Of a stretch of DNA of 64,000 bases, positions 17,749-26,488 are shown piece after piece; position 1 is the stretch's first letter, and each line of letters begins with the position of its first letter. The position numbers and the translations under genes were made by a program. The stretch covers positions 3,570,501 to 3,634,500 of the forward strand of contig NZ_CP114786.1 of assembly GCF_027359675.1 (NCBI RefSeq). The letters run 5' to 3'. Under the pieces are notes generated by a model. That model worked only from the letters and a program-made list of their open reading frames with translations, was not told the origin of the DNA and searched no databases. The DNA is from Roseibium sp. Sym1. GTDB lineage: Bacteria; Pseudomonadota; Alphaproteobacteria; Rhizobiales; Stappiaceae.

Positions 17749-18603
17749 ATGATGCGCACCAACGTCACGGTCACCGTCGCACCGCAGGAAGCTCAAACAG
17801 GCAGGCTGCTTGTGCCGGTCGGCCTGCCGACGCCGCATCAGCTGCCGGTTGGTTTCGAGGTGGCGGGCGGGCAATTCACCCTCACCGGGGAGAGTGCAAC
17901 AGGACAGATCTCCGCCCTGGTGACGACGGAGCCGGGGCAACCCGTCGAGATCCGCTACAGTTTCCTGGAGGGCGGTCCGGGATATCCGGAGGAGCTGTTT
18001 CGCCCGCACCGGAACCGCTATACGAATGCGGCGCAGGAGCTGGTGTTCGATGCCATCAACATTGCCGATGCCCAGCCCGACGGACGGGCCGCCATCCAGG
18101 CGCTTGTCAATGCCGCGGCGGAGAAATTCCGCTATGCGCATCCGGAGGTGCGCTTCAATGACGGCCGGGAGGAAGTGCCCTATCTCGCCTGCGGCCTGAC
18201 CGAAGGTTCCTGTGTGGACATCAACACCTACCTGATCGCGTCCCTGCGCGCCGCGGGCTTTGAAGCGGGCTATGTCACCGGCTATTTCTTTCCGAAGGAA
18301 AAGAACGGCTGCTGCGAGGACATGCATTGCTGGGTGGTCACCCGCCATGACGGTGAGGTGCAGGAATGGGACATTGCCCACCACCTGAAAATGGGCACGC
18401 GCGCGGTCCGGTGCGGCCTCAATCCGAAGCCCGGCGACCGGGTCGCGGTGGCTCACTCGATGGGATTGACCTTTCCGGCTCTCGGCATCGACTGCGAGAA
18501 ACTGATCGGCGAACCGGCCTGGGTCGGTATTGACGGCCGGCTGGAACAGGCCGAGGTGACGATCCGGCGCGAGATCGTCGGCCGGAGGGCCGCGGCCGAG
18601 TGA
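17749..18603 (+). CDS. Transglutaminase-fold protein in the ArsR-permease operon
   Basis: A 284-residue protein without a signal peptide, starting seven bases after the permease stop with AAGGA ahead of the first of two ATGs. The C-terminal half has a cysteine-protease-type transglutaminase core with its triad: Cys155 (TEGSCVDIN), His193 (DMHCWVV) and Asp208 (EWDIAHH). The N-terminal 120 residues resemble the beta-rich domain that precedes this core in other bacterial members. It may hydrolyse or transfer a peptide or amide bond. Why it belongs to a metalloid-type operon is unclear; a second CC pair (GCCED, residues 188-189) may be relevant. Confidence 0.75.
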   Translation: MMRTNVTVTVAPQEAQTGRLLVPVGLPTPHQLPVGFEVAGGQFTLTGESATGQISALVTTEPGQPVEIRYSFLEGGPGYPEELFRPHRNRYTNAAQELVFDAINIADAQPDGRAAIQALVNAAAEKFRYAHPEVRFNDGREEVPYLACGLTEGSCVDINTYLIASLRAAGFEAGYVTGYFFPKEKNGCCEDMHCWVVTRHDGEVQEWDIAHHLKMGTRAVRCGLNPKPGDRVAVAHSMGLTFPALGIDCEKLIGEPAWVGIDGRLEQAEVTIRREIVGRRAAAE

Positions 18604-18717
18604 GGGGTGGAGGATTTCGGTGTTCGCTTTCGCTCTCGCCGATCCGCTGGGGTCCGGACCGCCGCGCAGCTTCGCTGCACGCGTCCCGAATGACGAATCG
18701 GGAAACGGAGCGCAAGC

Positions 18718-19407
18718 TCACCCCCGCTTGCGGCTGAACACCATCTTCTGGTTGGCGAGGCGGTCCTGCGGGCCGATCCAGGCATAGGCAAGCAGGGCCG
18801 GTTCGGTCTTGGAAACGGTGATCCTGTGCGTGTGCTCCGGAGGATTGAAGATCATCGAGCCGGGGGCATAGACCCCCTGGTGGTTTTCCGAGACCGCTCC
18901 TGAAAGGCAGATATAACTTTCCGAGATCCCGCTGTGGGCGTGTGCCGGATAGGTGCAGCCCGGCGCGAACAGCACCAGGCCCAGAATGATTTCGGTGGTC
19001 AGGACCGGGCCGTTGGGACCGCAGATCTCGGCATAGGCATAAGTCCTGTCCAGCCCGCGCGGGACCTTCTCGTAGCCATATTGCCAGATCAGGTGTTCCT
19101 GCACGCTTTCAACGGACCGGATCAGCGGCACGGTGCGTTCCTGCTTGCCTTCGTCCAGCGCGCGCCTCAGATGAGCGGTCACCGGCTTGTGCGCCGGGGC
19201 ATCGAATCGGACCTCGGCGTTGGATTTCTTGACCCGGCTGATCGCCTCGCGCACGGCCCGCTGGTGGGCGCGGATCTTGTCGCTGCCACCGGAGGACAGG
19301 TGACGATAGGTCTCGTAGATTTCCCGCAGCAGGTAGCCCCAGTCGGGATAGTCCGAGAGCCGCTTCTGCGCCAGGATGTCCCGGCCCGGATTGTCTGTGT
19401 CCAGCAT
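18718..19407 (-). CDS. dddL: Dimethylsulfoniopropionate lyase DddL
   Basis: A 229-residue cupin-fold enzyme that splits DMSP into dimethyl sulfide and acrylate. The metal-site signature is intact: HAHSGISESY supplies His156, His158 and Glu163, and PPEHTHRI supplies His194. Other DddL-typical stretches are WQYGYEKVPRGL, YAYAEICGPNGPV, APGSMIFNPPEH and LANQKMVFSRK at the end. AGGGA precedes the ATG. The length agrees with DddL from roseobacters. No acrylate-processing gene (acuI, acuR) or DMSP transporter is adjacent. Recognition is by motif and overall pattern, not by alignment. Confidence 0.88.
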   Translation of the reverse strand: MLDTDNPGRDILAQKRLSDYPDWGYLLREIYETYRHLSSGGSDKIRAHQRAVREAISRVKKSNAEVRFDAPAHKPVTAHLRRALDEGKQERTVPLIRSVESVQEHLIWQYGYEKVPRGLDRTYAYAEICGPNGPVLTTEIILGLVLFAPGCTYPAHAHSGISESYICLSGAVSENHQGVYAPGSMIFNPPEHTHRITVSKTEPALLAYAWIGPQDRLANQKMVFSRKRG

Positions 19408-19583
19408 GCCATTCCCTCACGTTCACAAGCGAACGCCGCAAAGGTATATCCGCGCGGGTTAGCGGCTGGTTTCCGGGCGGCAACCGGAACCACATATCCG
19501 TCATGCGCTGAGCACCGTGCAAGATATCTTGCGTGGCCATGCGAGAGCGATAGTCTGCCGGTTCATACCGCAGGACGATTCCC

Positions 19584-20681
19584 ATGACTGTTTTGATTGT
19601 CGGCGCCGGTATTTCCGGCCTTTCCACCGCCTGGGCCCTGACCAAACGGGGTGTTCCGGTCACGCTTCTGGAGCAGGGACCGATCCCGAATCCGCTGTCC
19701 GCGTCAGGCGACCAGCACCGCATCATCCGCCGGGCCTATGGCGGCCAGGGCGGGTATCAGCGCCGCATCGGCGATGCCTATGATGCCTGGGACGCGATGT
19801 GGGCGGACCTGGGGGAGAAACATCTGGCGGAAACCGGCTTTCTGCTGATGTCGCAACAGGAAGGTGATGGCGGCGATGTCTACCGGGACGGTCTGATCGA
19901 GGGCGGCTATCCGTTCGAGGACCTGACGCCGGAAGAGGCGGCGGCCCGTTACCCGTTCGTGGATCCGGCGACCATCCGCTATGCCGCAGCCAGCACGGAA
20001 GGTGGAGTGCTCCTGTGCAAGAAGATCGCTGCCGGTCTGAGGGACTGGCTGGTGGCGGCCGGTGCGGATGTGCGCGAAAACGCCCGCGTGACCGCGGTCG
20101 ATGCCGCGTCCGGTTCCGTGACACTGGGTGACGGGTCGGTCCTGTCCGCGGATCATGTCATCGTGACCGCGGGCGCCTGGACGCTGGGCCTGTTCCCGAG
20201 GCTCGACATCAGCCTGACCACCTACCGCACCGCTGTCGTCTACCTGACACCGCCCGCGGACCTGCGCGAAGCCTGGGAACGCGCGCCGGCGATCCTCGAT
20301 CCGGGCGGGCCGGTCGACGGCTACATCCTGCCGCCGGTGGCCGGTACCGGCCTCAAGTTCGGTGCCGGCATCCACAAATACAAGGCTGCTCCGGACCAGG
20401 ACCGCATCGCCAAGGCCGGCGAGGGGAAAACCCTGCGCGACTATTTCTCACCGCCCTTTGCCCGGATCGGCGAGTACCGTGTCGACGACGTCGTCACCTG
20501 CGCCTACACCTTTACCGCTGACGAGCATTTCTTCGTCAAAACCGACGGCAAGGTCACGGTGGTGTCGGCCTGTTCGGGGCACGGCTACAAGTTCGGGGCG
20601 GTTGTCGGGCAGAAACTGGCCGAGGGGGTCGTCCGGAAAGATATGGAAGCTGCGCGGGTCTGGCTGGAGGCAAGGGACTGA
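19584..20681 (+). CDS. Monomeric sarcosine-oxidase-like FAD amine oxidase
   Basis: A 365-residue DAO-superfamily flavoprotein. VLIVGAGISGLSTAWALTKRG binds the ADP part of FAD. TCAYTFTADEHFFV contains Cys306, aligned with the cysteine that covalently holds FAD in monomeric sarcosine oxidase and N-methyltryptophan oxidase. SGHGYKFGAVVGQ follows. It oxidises an N-methyl or secondary amine, giving hydrogen peroxide; the exact substrate is unknown. It is divergent from dddL with 176 bp between, so shared regulation is possible. Tetrameric sarcosine oxidase is encoded separately at 36.8-41.9 kb. Confidence 0.82.
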   Translation: MTVLIVGAGISGLSTAWALTKRGVPVTLLEQGPIPNPLSASGDQHRIIRRAYGGQGGYQRRIGDAYDAWDAMWADLGEKHLAETGFLLMSQQEGDGGDVYRDGLIEGGYPFEDLTPEEAAARYPFVDPATIRYAAASTEGGVLLCKKIAAGLRDWLVAAGADVRENARVTAVDAASGSVTLGDGSVLSADHVIVTAGAWTLGLFPRLDISLTTYRTAVVYLTPPADLREAWERAPAILDPGGPVDGYILPPVAGTGLKFGAGIHKYKAAPDQDRIAKAGEGKTLRDYFSPPFARIGEYRVDDVVTCAYTFTADEHFFVKTDGKVTVVSACSGHGYKFGAVVGQKLAEGVVRKDMEAARVWLEARD

Positions 20682-20686
20682 CGCCC

Positions 20687-21190
20687 TTATCGTGTCCGCG
20701 TCGAGAACATGCGCGTGAGGCTGCCGTCCTTCAACGCAACGTGGTGATAGAGTGCGCCCAGCGTGTGCAGCGCCACCAGCACGATAAAGAGCGGTTTAGC
20801 GAGTTCGTGCAGTTCCTCGAAGGTGTGGATGCCACCATACCATGCGAGCAGACCGGTGACCGGAGCAAGGATCATGGCCAGATAGAGCAGGCCATGAACC
20901 GCCCTGGAAGCAAGCTCCTGCAGCCTGGAAGAGGGCAGCGGTGACGGGATACCGTGGATTGCCAGCACAAGCAGTCTGACGGCGGTCAGTGCCAGGATCG
21001 CAATACCGACCCAGATATGCGCGTTGCCCATGAACGAGACACCGGCATCAGGCGTGCCCCCGTTGCGCAGGGCCCGCTCAAGCGCTTCCATGCTTTCACC
21101 GAAGATGATCTGAAACAGGATGAGCGCCGCGATAACCCAATGCAGGATGATGTGGAGCGGGCTGTAGGAAACGGGCTGGGTCCGGGACAT
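20687..21190 (-). CDS. Cytochrome b561
   Basis: A 167-residue inner-membrane di-haem b protein with four membrane helices. Haem-ligand histidines are visible in LHWVIAALILF, AHIWVGIAILALTAVRLL, VHGLLYLAMILAPVTG and LHTLGALYHHVALKDGSL. The start at 21190 has AGAGGT just upstream; the longer frame runs through a non-coding region. Members move electrons from quinol or scavenge superoxide. It stands alone, convergent with the flavoprotein. Confidence 0.9.
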   Translation of the reverse strand: MSRTQPVSYSPLHIILHWVIAALILFQIIFGESMEALERALRNGGTPDAGVSFMGNAHIWVGIAILALTAVRLLVLAIHGIPSPLPSSRLQELASRAVHGLLYLAMILAPVTGLLAWYGGIHTFEELHELAKPLFIVLVALHTLGALYHHVALKDGSLTRMFSTRTR

Positions 21191-21557
21191 GGCGACCTCT
21201 GGCTCCTTGCTCTGGAAAGATATGCCCGACGATCCTGTCATGTTCGCGCGGATGAATGAATTCGGATTTTGTACGAATTGGTAACAGCTTGTAACGGCTT
21301 TGCCTTGATGTGGAAGGAGGATCCGGCGGGTTGACGCCATGTCATCCCGATCCCGGGTTGGGCCACGGAGATCGAATGCATCATGACCGGAGCCGTTATG
21401 AAGGGCCGCTCCGGCACCGCGTGATCGGTATGGGAAGGTCGGCATCGCGTCGACGTCAATGGCATCATCCATGAAAATGTGGCAAGGCGGGGTCCTCCGG
21501 CGGGCGGGGCGTGCCACCATCCGTCGCGTCACCAATAGATCAGGAGGGGCCCGCGAC

Positions 21558-22145
21558 ATGCCGATCGACATCCGACGCCTGACAGGCGAAGACCTGAGAC
21601 ATGCTCTTGACGACCTTGCCGGCCTCAGGATTTCCGTGTTCCGTGCGTGGCCGTATCTTTACCAGGGCACACGCGCCTATGAGGCCAAGTACCTTCAGCG
21701 CTATGCCGACACGGACGGAGCCGTCATCGTGGGGGCCTTTGATGGCACCCGGCTGGTGGGCGCGGCAACGGGCGAGCCGCTCGGCGAAGGGCTGGAGGAA
21801 TTCCGGGCACCGCTCCAAGCGCGCGGCCTTGATGTCGGAAAGATCTTCTACATGGCCGAGTCGGTGCTCGATCCGGCTTATCGCGGCCAGGGACTCGGTC
21901 ATCGATTTTTCGAGGAACGTGAGGCTCACGCGCGCGCGCTCGGATTTGACGAAGCCGTCTTTTGCGCAGTGATCCGCCCGGACGACCATCCCATGCGGCC
22001 GGCGGACTACGCACCGCTCGATCCCTTCTGGCGCAAGCGCGGCTACGAGAAACTCACAGGCGCCATCGTGACGTTTCCATGGCTGGATGTCGGCGAGACG
22101 GAAGAGACCGGGAAGCCCATGCAGGTCTGGTACCGGAAGCTGTGA
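21558..22145 (+). CDS. GNAT-family N-acetyltransferase
   Basis: A 195-residue cytosolic enzyme. The ATG at 21558 follows AGGAGG; upstream in-frame codons lack a site. The acetyl-CoA motif is AESVLDPAYRGQGLGHRFFEERE, preceded by VGAFDGTRLVGAATGEPL. The acceptor substrate is unknown. It is followed by a strong hairpin terminator. Confidence 0.85.
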   Translation: MPIDIRRLTGEDLRHALDDLAGLRISVFRAWPYLYQGTRAYEAKYLQRYADTDGAVIVGAFDGTRLVGAATGEPLGEGLEEFRAPLQARGLDVGKIFYMAESVLDPAYRGQGLGHRFFEEREAHARALGFDEAVFCAVIRPDDHPMRPADYAPLDPFWRKRGYEKLTGAIVTFPWLDVGETEETGKPMQVWYRKL

Positions 22146-22243
22146 CTGCCCGCATGGCCGGCCCCTGGCCTGCGATTGCGGAGAGGCGACGCCAACCCGC
22201 CATTGACCTGTTTTCGACAGGAACGCACTACAGCCTGGCCCAT

Positions 22244-22272
22244 GTCACCCGGCGGACTTCCCGCCGGGTGAC
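22244..22272. terminator. Bidirectional hairpin between GNAT and SIMPL genes
   Basis: A perfect 12-bp stem GTCACCCGGCGG/CCGCCGGGTGAC with a five-base loop, placed between two convergent genes. Confidence 0.75.
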
Positions 22273-22295
22273 ACGGGACCTCTCGCGGGGACGTT

Positions 22296-23054
22296 TTACT
22301 TCAGAGACCAGCGGATGGTCACATTCGCTCCGATGACCTCCTCGCCGGCCTCGACCGGCACCGGGCTCGCCTTGGCCATCATCAGGCCTTCGGCCCGCAT
22401 CATCACCGGACGCGGCATTTCAACGCCGGTTTCGGTGATCGAGACGATCGTGCCAAGGTCGACACCGGCGGCGGCGGCAAAGATTTCCGCCTTGTGGCGG
22501 GCTGCGGCGACGGCCTTCTGGCGGGCTTCGTCCAGTTTCTCTTCCGGGTCGCTGACTTCGAAGCGGATGCCGTCGACCGCGTTCGCACCGTTTTCCACGG
22601 TCAGCGTCAGCAGCGCGCCGAGCTTGGCAAGGTCCCGGACCTTGACCTCAACGCCGTTGCGGATCTCGTAGCCGGTAATGTCCGGCTGGCGGCCACTGGA
22701 TTTGGTGTGATCGTAGCGCGGGTAGATGCCGAAGCCTCTGGTCTGAATGTCCTTCGCCACGATGCCTTCACTCTTGATCGCCTCGATCACCTTGGCGACC
22801 GCAGCGCTGTTGCCGGCGAGCGCGTCCGCGGCATTGTCTCCGGTGGTGACGACGCTGGCGGAAATGACGGCCATGTCGGGGGCAACCGCGACGGTGCCGC
22901 GGCCTTCCATGGTGATGCTGCCGGCTGGTGCCGCGGTGTCTTGCGCGGCGGCCGGACCAGCAACCGGTCCGGCGCCAACCAGGGCTGCACTCAGGCCCGC
23001 GGCCAGAACAGCCTTGCGCAGCAGCGGAACGGGGAGGAAATAGCGGACTTTCAT
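22296..23054 (-). CDS. SIMPL-domain (DUF541) periplasmic protein
   Basis: A 252-residue exported protein. The signal peptide runs to AAAQDTAA (about residue 38). The mature part has the SIMPL pattern: ITMEGRGTVAVAPDMAVISASVVTTGDNAADAL, VIEAIKSEGIVAKDIQTRGFGIYPRYD, and a C-terminal strand VGANVTIRWSLK. Members form periplasmic oligomers; some are linked to oxidative stress, but the biochemical function is open. Confidence 0.88.
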   Translation of the reverse strand: MKVRYFLPVPLLRKAVLAAGLSAALVGAGPVAGPAAAQDTAAPAGSITMEGRGTVAVAPDMAVISASVVTTGDNAADALAGNSAAVAKVIEAIKSEGIVAKDIQTRGFGIYPRYDHTKSSGRQPDITGYEIRNGVEVKVRDLAKLGALLTLTVENGANAVDGIRFEVSDPEEKLDEARQKAVAAARHKAEIFAAAAGVDLGTIVSITETGVEMPRPVMMRAEGLMMAKASPVPVEAGEEVIGANVTIRWSLK

Positions 23055-23383
23055 GGAGACGTCATCCTTGATGCAAAATCTAAATTCAATGCCGGATCCT
23101 CTGCGGTGAATGCGGCGTGGTGATGACCCGGCCGTTCACTCGGCATTCATGATCCGGCCTCCCTTCAGGCGAAGGCCTTGTCTCTTGATGGGGTGGCCGG
23201 CGCGGGAATTCAACCGTGATGGGAGATCTCCCGGTTGGGTTTGGCAGGTCTCCTCGGGTCGCCGATGGCGAACCGGAACGTGCCGAACCCGTTGAGATCG
23301 CGATAAACGGCCCGGTTTGACGTCTCGGAGGACCGCCAGAAGACCCGGGAAACCGTAACGGAACAGCAAGCCGCAAAGGGATG
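23055..23383. other. Intergenic stretch, nothing recognised
   Basis: About 330 bp between the SIMPL gene and the end of the three-gene exported-protein cluster. Only overlapping unsupported frames are present. Confidence 0.4.
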
Positions 23384-24898
23384 TCAGTTCGGCTCTTCCG
23401 TACAGCGGTAGAAAGAAGCGTTCTCACCTTCCACTTCGCTGTCTATCTCGAAACGGTCCGGAAGTTTCCGAAGAATTCTAGCTGTGTCGGTTTCATCATC
23501 GTCGTAGGTGTGAAAGGTCATGACATCGCCGCGGACGCTCCAGTCGGCAAAGGGCACGAAGCGGGAGTTCGGCTGGCGAATGTCTCGAACGTAGAAGACG
23601 CCGTTAGACCTGAATTCGTACCTCAGGGCGTGTGCGGCAATCTCGAGGCCCTGTTCGACGCCCTGTTCGATCGCTCCCGCGATCGAGCCGGCTGTTTCGC
23701 TGTTGTCACGCGGCCTTGGCTTGTAGGGGCCGGAACAGGCCGTCGGCGACATTGCCCACACGCCGATGAAATAGTCCGCTCCCGCGGAGACTGCCGGCGC
23801 AGGCGGAGCGGGTGCCTCGACGGGCGGAGGGGAGGCGGGGGGCGCCTGGGCGATGCGTTCGACCACCTTTCCAAGAGCCTCGTCGATCCGGGTGACATAA
23901 CGTTGGCACCTGGTATGAGCTCTGGCAGTCTCGAGCCGGGAGCGCGCGGTCTCGAAGTCGTTTTGCCTGAACAGGCGGTCGGCTTCCGAAAAGAGCGCCC
24001 TTGTCTTTTCCTCGTGCGCCTGAGCCGCGGCGACCTTGCTCGCGGCTTGTGCGATCCGTGTGCGGTACCTGTCGCAGTTCGTGTTGGCTGCCGCCTTGTC
24101 GAGGCTTTCAGAAGCCTCGTCGAAATCGCAATTCCGGTATGCTGCGTCGCCCTCGGCGAAGAGCGCCTTCGTTTTTTCTTCCCGTTCATGGGCCTCGGTG
24201 TACCGGCGTTCGAGGCGCGCTCGAACCGAGCCGTCGCCGATGGCGTCGATCAGCGTCCTGGCCTCGTCGAACCGGCAGGCGGAGATCGCATCCTCTATTC
24301 GGTCTCCAGTGTCGCCGGATGCGTCATTACCGTTGCCGGCGACGGGACCTCCTGGCCGGTAGCGTCCGCGGCAACCATCGACCGGTTCCTCCGCAAGCCT
24401 GGCGACGACATACTCCTCCATGGTGCAGTGATCGACTGAATCGAGGCCGCGCCGGTTCTGCCAAAGGAAAACGGGATCGAATGCACCGGATTCATGAGGC
24501 GAGGCGATGATGCCGCCGTCGGCGGTCGTGCCGACCATGTTGCCGCCATAGGTATAGTGGAGCCGGGCCCCTTCGGTGACGTTTTGCGGCGGCTCCGCAA
24601 TGTCGATCCACTCCCGGATCAGGCGGGCCGTCTCGCGGTCCGAGGGATTGACGGTGCCGGGCGCCGCGTCGCCCGGCGGTGCGCTTGACGAAGACGGGCC
24701 GTCGTCAAAGCGTGGGTTGAGGTCGCCGATCACGGTACCGGTTGCGCCGCGCAAGGAGTCCAGCCAGGGATCGCCGATGTCCTGTGCGAACGACGGCGCG
24801 ATCGGGGCGGCCACGAAAACAAGCATGGCGCATGCGAGGGGTGCGACGCGGCCCCTGCGGTCCGGATGGGCCGTTAGACGGTTGCCGGATCTACTCAC
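23384..24898 (-). CDS. Exported protein with helical repeats, function unknown
   Basis: A 504-residue protein, GTG start overlapping the previous gene by eight bases. A signal peptide ends near SFAQD (residue 39). The middle (about 200-345) has three related helical repeats, each with an aromatic-acidic-acidic-alanine core (CRFDEAR, CDFDEASESLDKA, NDFETARSRLETA) and a conserved Cys (CR/CDRY/CQRY), similar to tetratricopeptide-like units. A proline-rich linker follows. The C-terminal 120 residues (GVWAMSPTACSG to FYRCTEEPN) look like a small beta-rich domain. I do not recognise a family. It is the last gene of a three-gene operon. Confidence 0.65.
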   Translation of the reverse strand: MSRSGNRLTAHPDRRGRVAPLACAMLVFVAAPIAPSFAQDIGDPWLDSLRGATGTVIGDLNPRFDDGPSSSSAPPGDAAPGTVNPSDRETARLIREWIDIAEPPQNVTEGARLHYTYGGNMVGTTADGGIIASPHESGAFDPVFLWQNRRGLDSVDHCTMEEYVVARLAEEPVDGCRGRYRPGGPVAGNGNDASGDTGDRIEDAISACRFDEARTLIDAIGDGSVRARLERRYTEAHEREEKTKALFAEGDAAYRNCDFDEASESLDKAAANTNCDRYRTRIAQAASKVAAAQAHEEKTRALFSEADRLFRQNDFETARSRLETARAHTRCQRYVTRIDEALGKVVERIAQAPPASPPPVEAPAPPAPAVSAGADYFIGVWAMSPTACSGPYKPRPRDNSETAGSIAGAIEQGVEQGLEIAAHALRYEFRSNGVFYVRDIRQPNSRFVPFADWSVRGDVMTFHTYDDDETDTARILRKLPDRFEIDSEVEGENASFYRCTEEPN

Positions 24899-26462
24899 AG
24901 CCCGCCCTCTCTTTCAGCTCTCCCAGGGAAGGGGCATCATCGCGAAGGTTCTTCCATTGGGAGAAGATCATGGACTTGTCGATGTGGACGGTGTCGAAAA
25001 AGGGGCCGCAGACCACGGAGAGCTGCGGTCCGGCATTCCAGATCCCGGGTCTGGCGTTTTTGGCGATCATGCCGCCGGGATTCCTGATCTCGCAGACGTC
25101 GAACATGATCGAGGAAAGGTAGGTGCCGAGCTTGCCCTGAAGATCCTCGTCCCGCTTCAACTCGAAAACGAATTGATCGGATCCGGTGACTTCGTAGCTT
25201 CCGCCGGCCCAGTGCGGGATGAAACCCGAACCCGCGACCTTGACCACAAAGAAGGCGCTGGCCGGTCCGGGGGTGCCGTCGGGATTGCGGCCCGTGATCT
25301 TCTGCAGGTCGTTCACCGCGTCCCTCAGAACCAGTTCAAGATCTTCCAGGGAGCCGATGTCTTCTTCCCATTGCAGGAGAAAGCGTTCTTCCGTTCGCAG
25401 CATCCGGTGGTCGAGAGCGGCGATCGCACCATCCAGGTCGGCTTTCAGGTCGGCGCGGCCGGCACGGACAAGGTCGCGCTGCAGGTAGCGGGTGGCATGG
25501 ACCGCCGCTGCGGCGGCCTGCAGCGATCCGCGCACGTCGTCCAGCCGCGCGCTGCCGGCATGGCCCTGGAGACGCAGGGCGGCGGCTTCGAGTGTGGCCT
25601 TCGAGCGAACGGTCCGCTCCTCCAGGTGGCCCTTGTGCCTGAGGCCTTCCCGGATCCTCGGCCAGATGTCGTTTTCCAGCCATTCCAGTATTTTTGCTCC
25701 GGCGAATTCGAGCAGGATTTCATTGGACGTGATCTTGACCAGGAGTTTTGCAACAGCCTGTTCAACCTTGCGTCTTGCATGACGGCGCAGGGCGCTGATG
25801 GCAGATTTTTCGTCGTGAAACCGAAGGCCGAAGATCCGTTCGGTTTCCTCTTCGATCTCCTCGCGGATCCTGCGTTCGACATGAAATACCGCCTTGTCGT
25901 GCAGTTCCTGCCAGCTCCGGCTCGTGAGAAGGTCCTTCAGGCCCCGGCTTTCCAGCTTTCCCGAGAGTTTGCGTTCGACATAGTCGAGAACCGCCTTTCG
26001 AATTTCCCGGCGGATCCGCTCCTTGCCTTCATCCGGGATAGGCGGCAACTTCACGCCCTTCAGATTGCGGTGCTTGTCGAGCATTTTATCGATCAGCTTG
26101 CCGTTCTGTCCGATGAGATCCAGTTCCTCGGTCAGGCCACGCCGCGTCCGGGACGTCCGGTAGGCACGCAGGAGCTCATAGAATTCCCGTGTTTGCACAT
26201 GCAGACCCCGGCCGATGATCGCGGCGTCGATGGCCGGGTCCCGTTTGCACGCATCCATGTTCTGCAGGCGTTCGCCGGCGACCATTTCATCCAGCAAGGT
26301 GTTGAGCCGTACCAGTCCTGCATGTTGTGCGCGCAGCGGCTCGATATATTCGGTCACCGGGGCAGCGGAGACCGGGAGGATGCCGGACGCACCCATGCCA
26401 AGAACGAGGGCCTTGGCGATGAAACACGCTGCAATCCTTGGCTTGAGGGCCCGCAACAACAT
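24891..26462 (-). CDS. Exported helical protein, function unknown
   Basis: A 523-residue protein. I chose the ATG at 26462 because GGGAGGA lies just upstream; an alternative TTG at 26492 overlaps the preceding stop. The N-terminal signal ends near VSAAPVTEY. Residues 50-400 are predicted largely helical and charged. The last third (SAFFVVKVAGSGFIPHWAGGSYEVTG, then LGTYLSSIMFDVCEIRNPGG) may be a beta domain. No family is recognised. It lies between the Sel1-repeat gene and the gene at 23384, with overlaps, so the three are one operon. Confidence 0.65.
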   Translation of the reverse strand: MLLRALKPRIAACFIAKALVLGMGASGILPVSAAPVTEYIEPLRAQHAGLVRLNTLLDEMVAGERLQNMDACKRDPAIDAAIIGRGLHVQTREFYELLRAYRTSRTRRGLTEELDLIGQNGKLIDKMLDKHRNLKGVKLPPIPDEGKERIRREIRKAVLDYVERKLSGKLESRGLKDLLTSRSWQELHDKAVFHVERRIREEIEEETERIFGLRFHDEKSAISALRRHARRKVEQAVAKLLVKITSNEILLEFAGAKILEWLENDIWPRIREGLRHKGHLEERTVRSKATLEAAALRLQGHAGSARLDDVRGSLQAAAAAVHATRYLQRDLVRAGRADLKADLDGAIAALDHRMLRTEERFLLQWEEDIGSLEDLELVLRDAVNDLQKITGRNPDGTPGPASAFFVVKVAGSGFIPHWAGGSYEVTGSDQFVFELKRDEDLQGKLGTYLSSIMFDVCEIRNPGGMIAKNARPGIWNAGPQLSVVCGPFFDTVHIDKSMIFSQWKNLRDDAPSLGELKERAGCE

Positions 26463-26488
26463 CAGATTCCTCCCGCTTGCTTGCCCTG

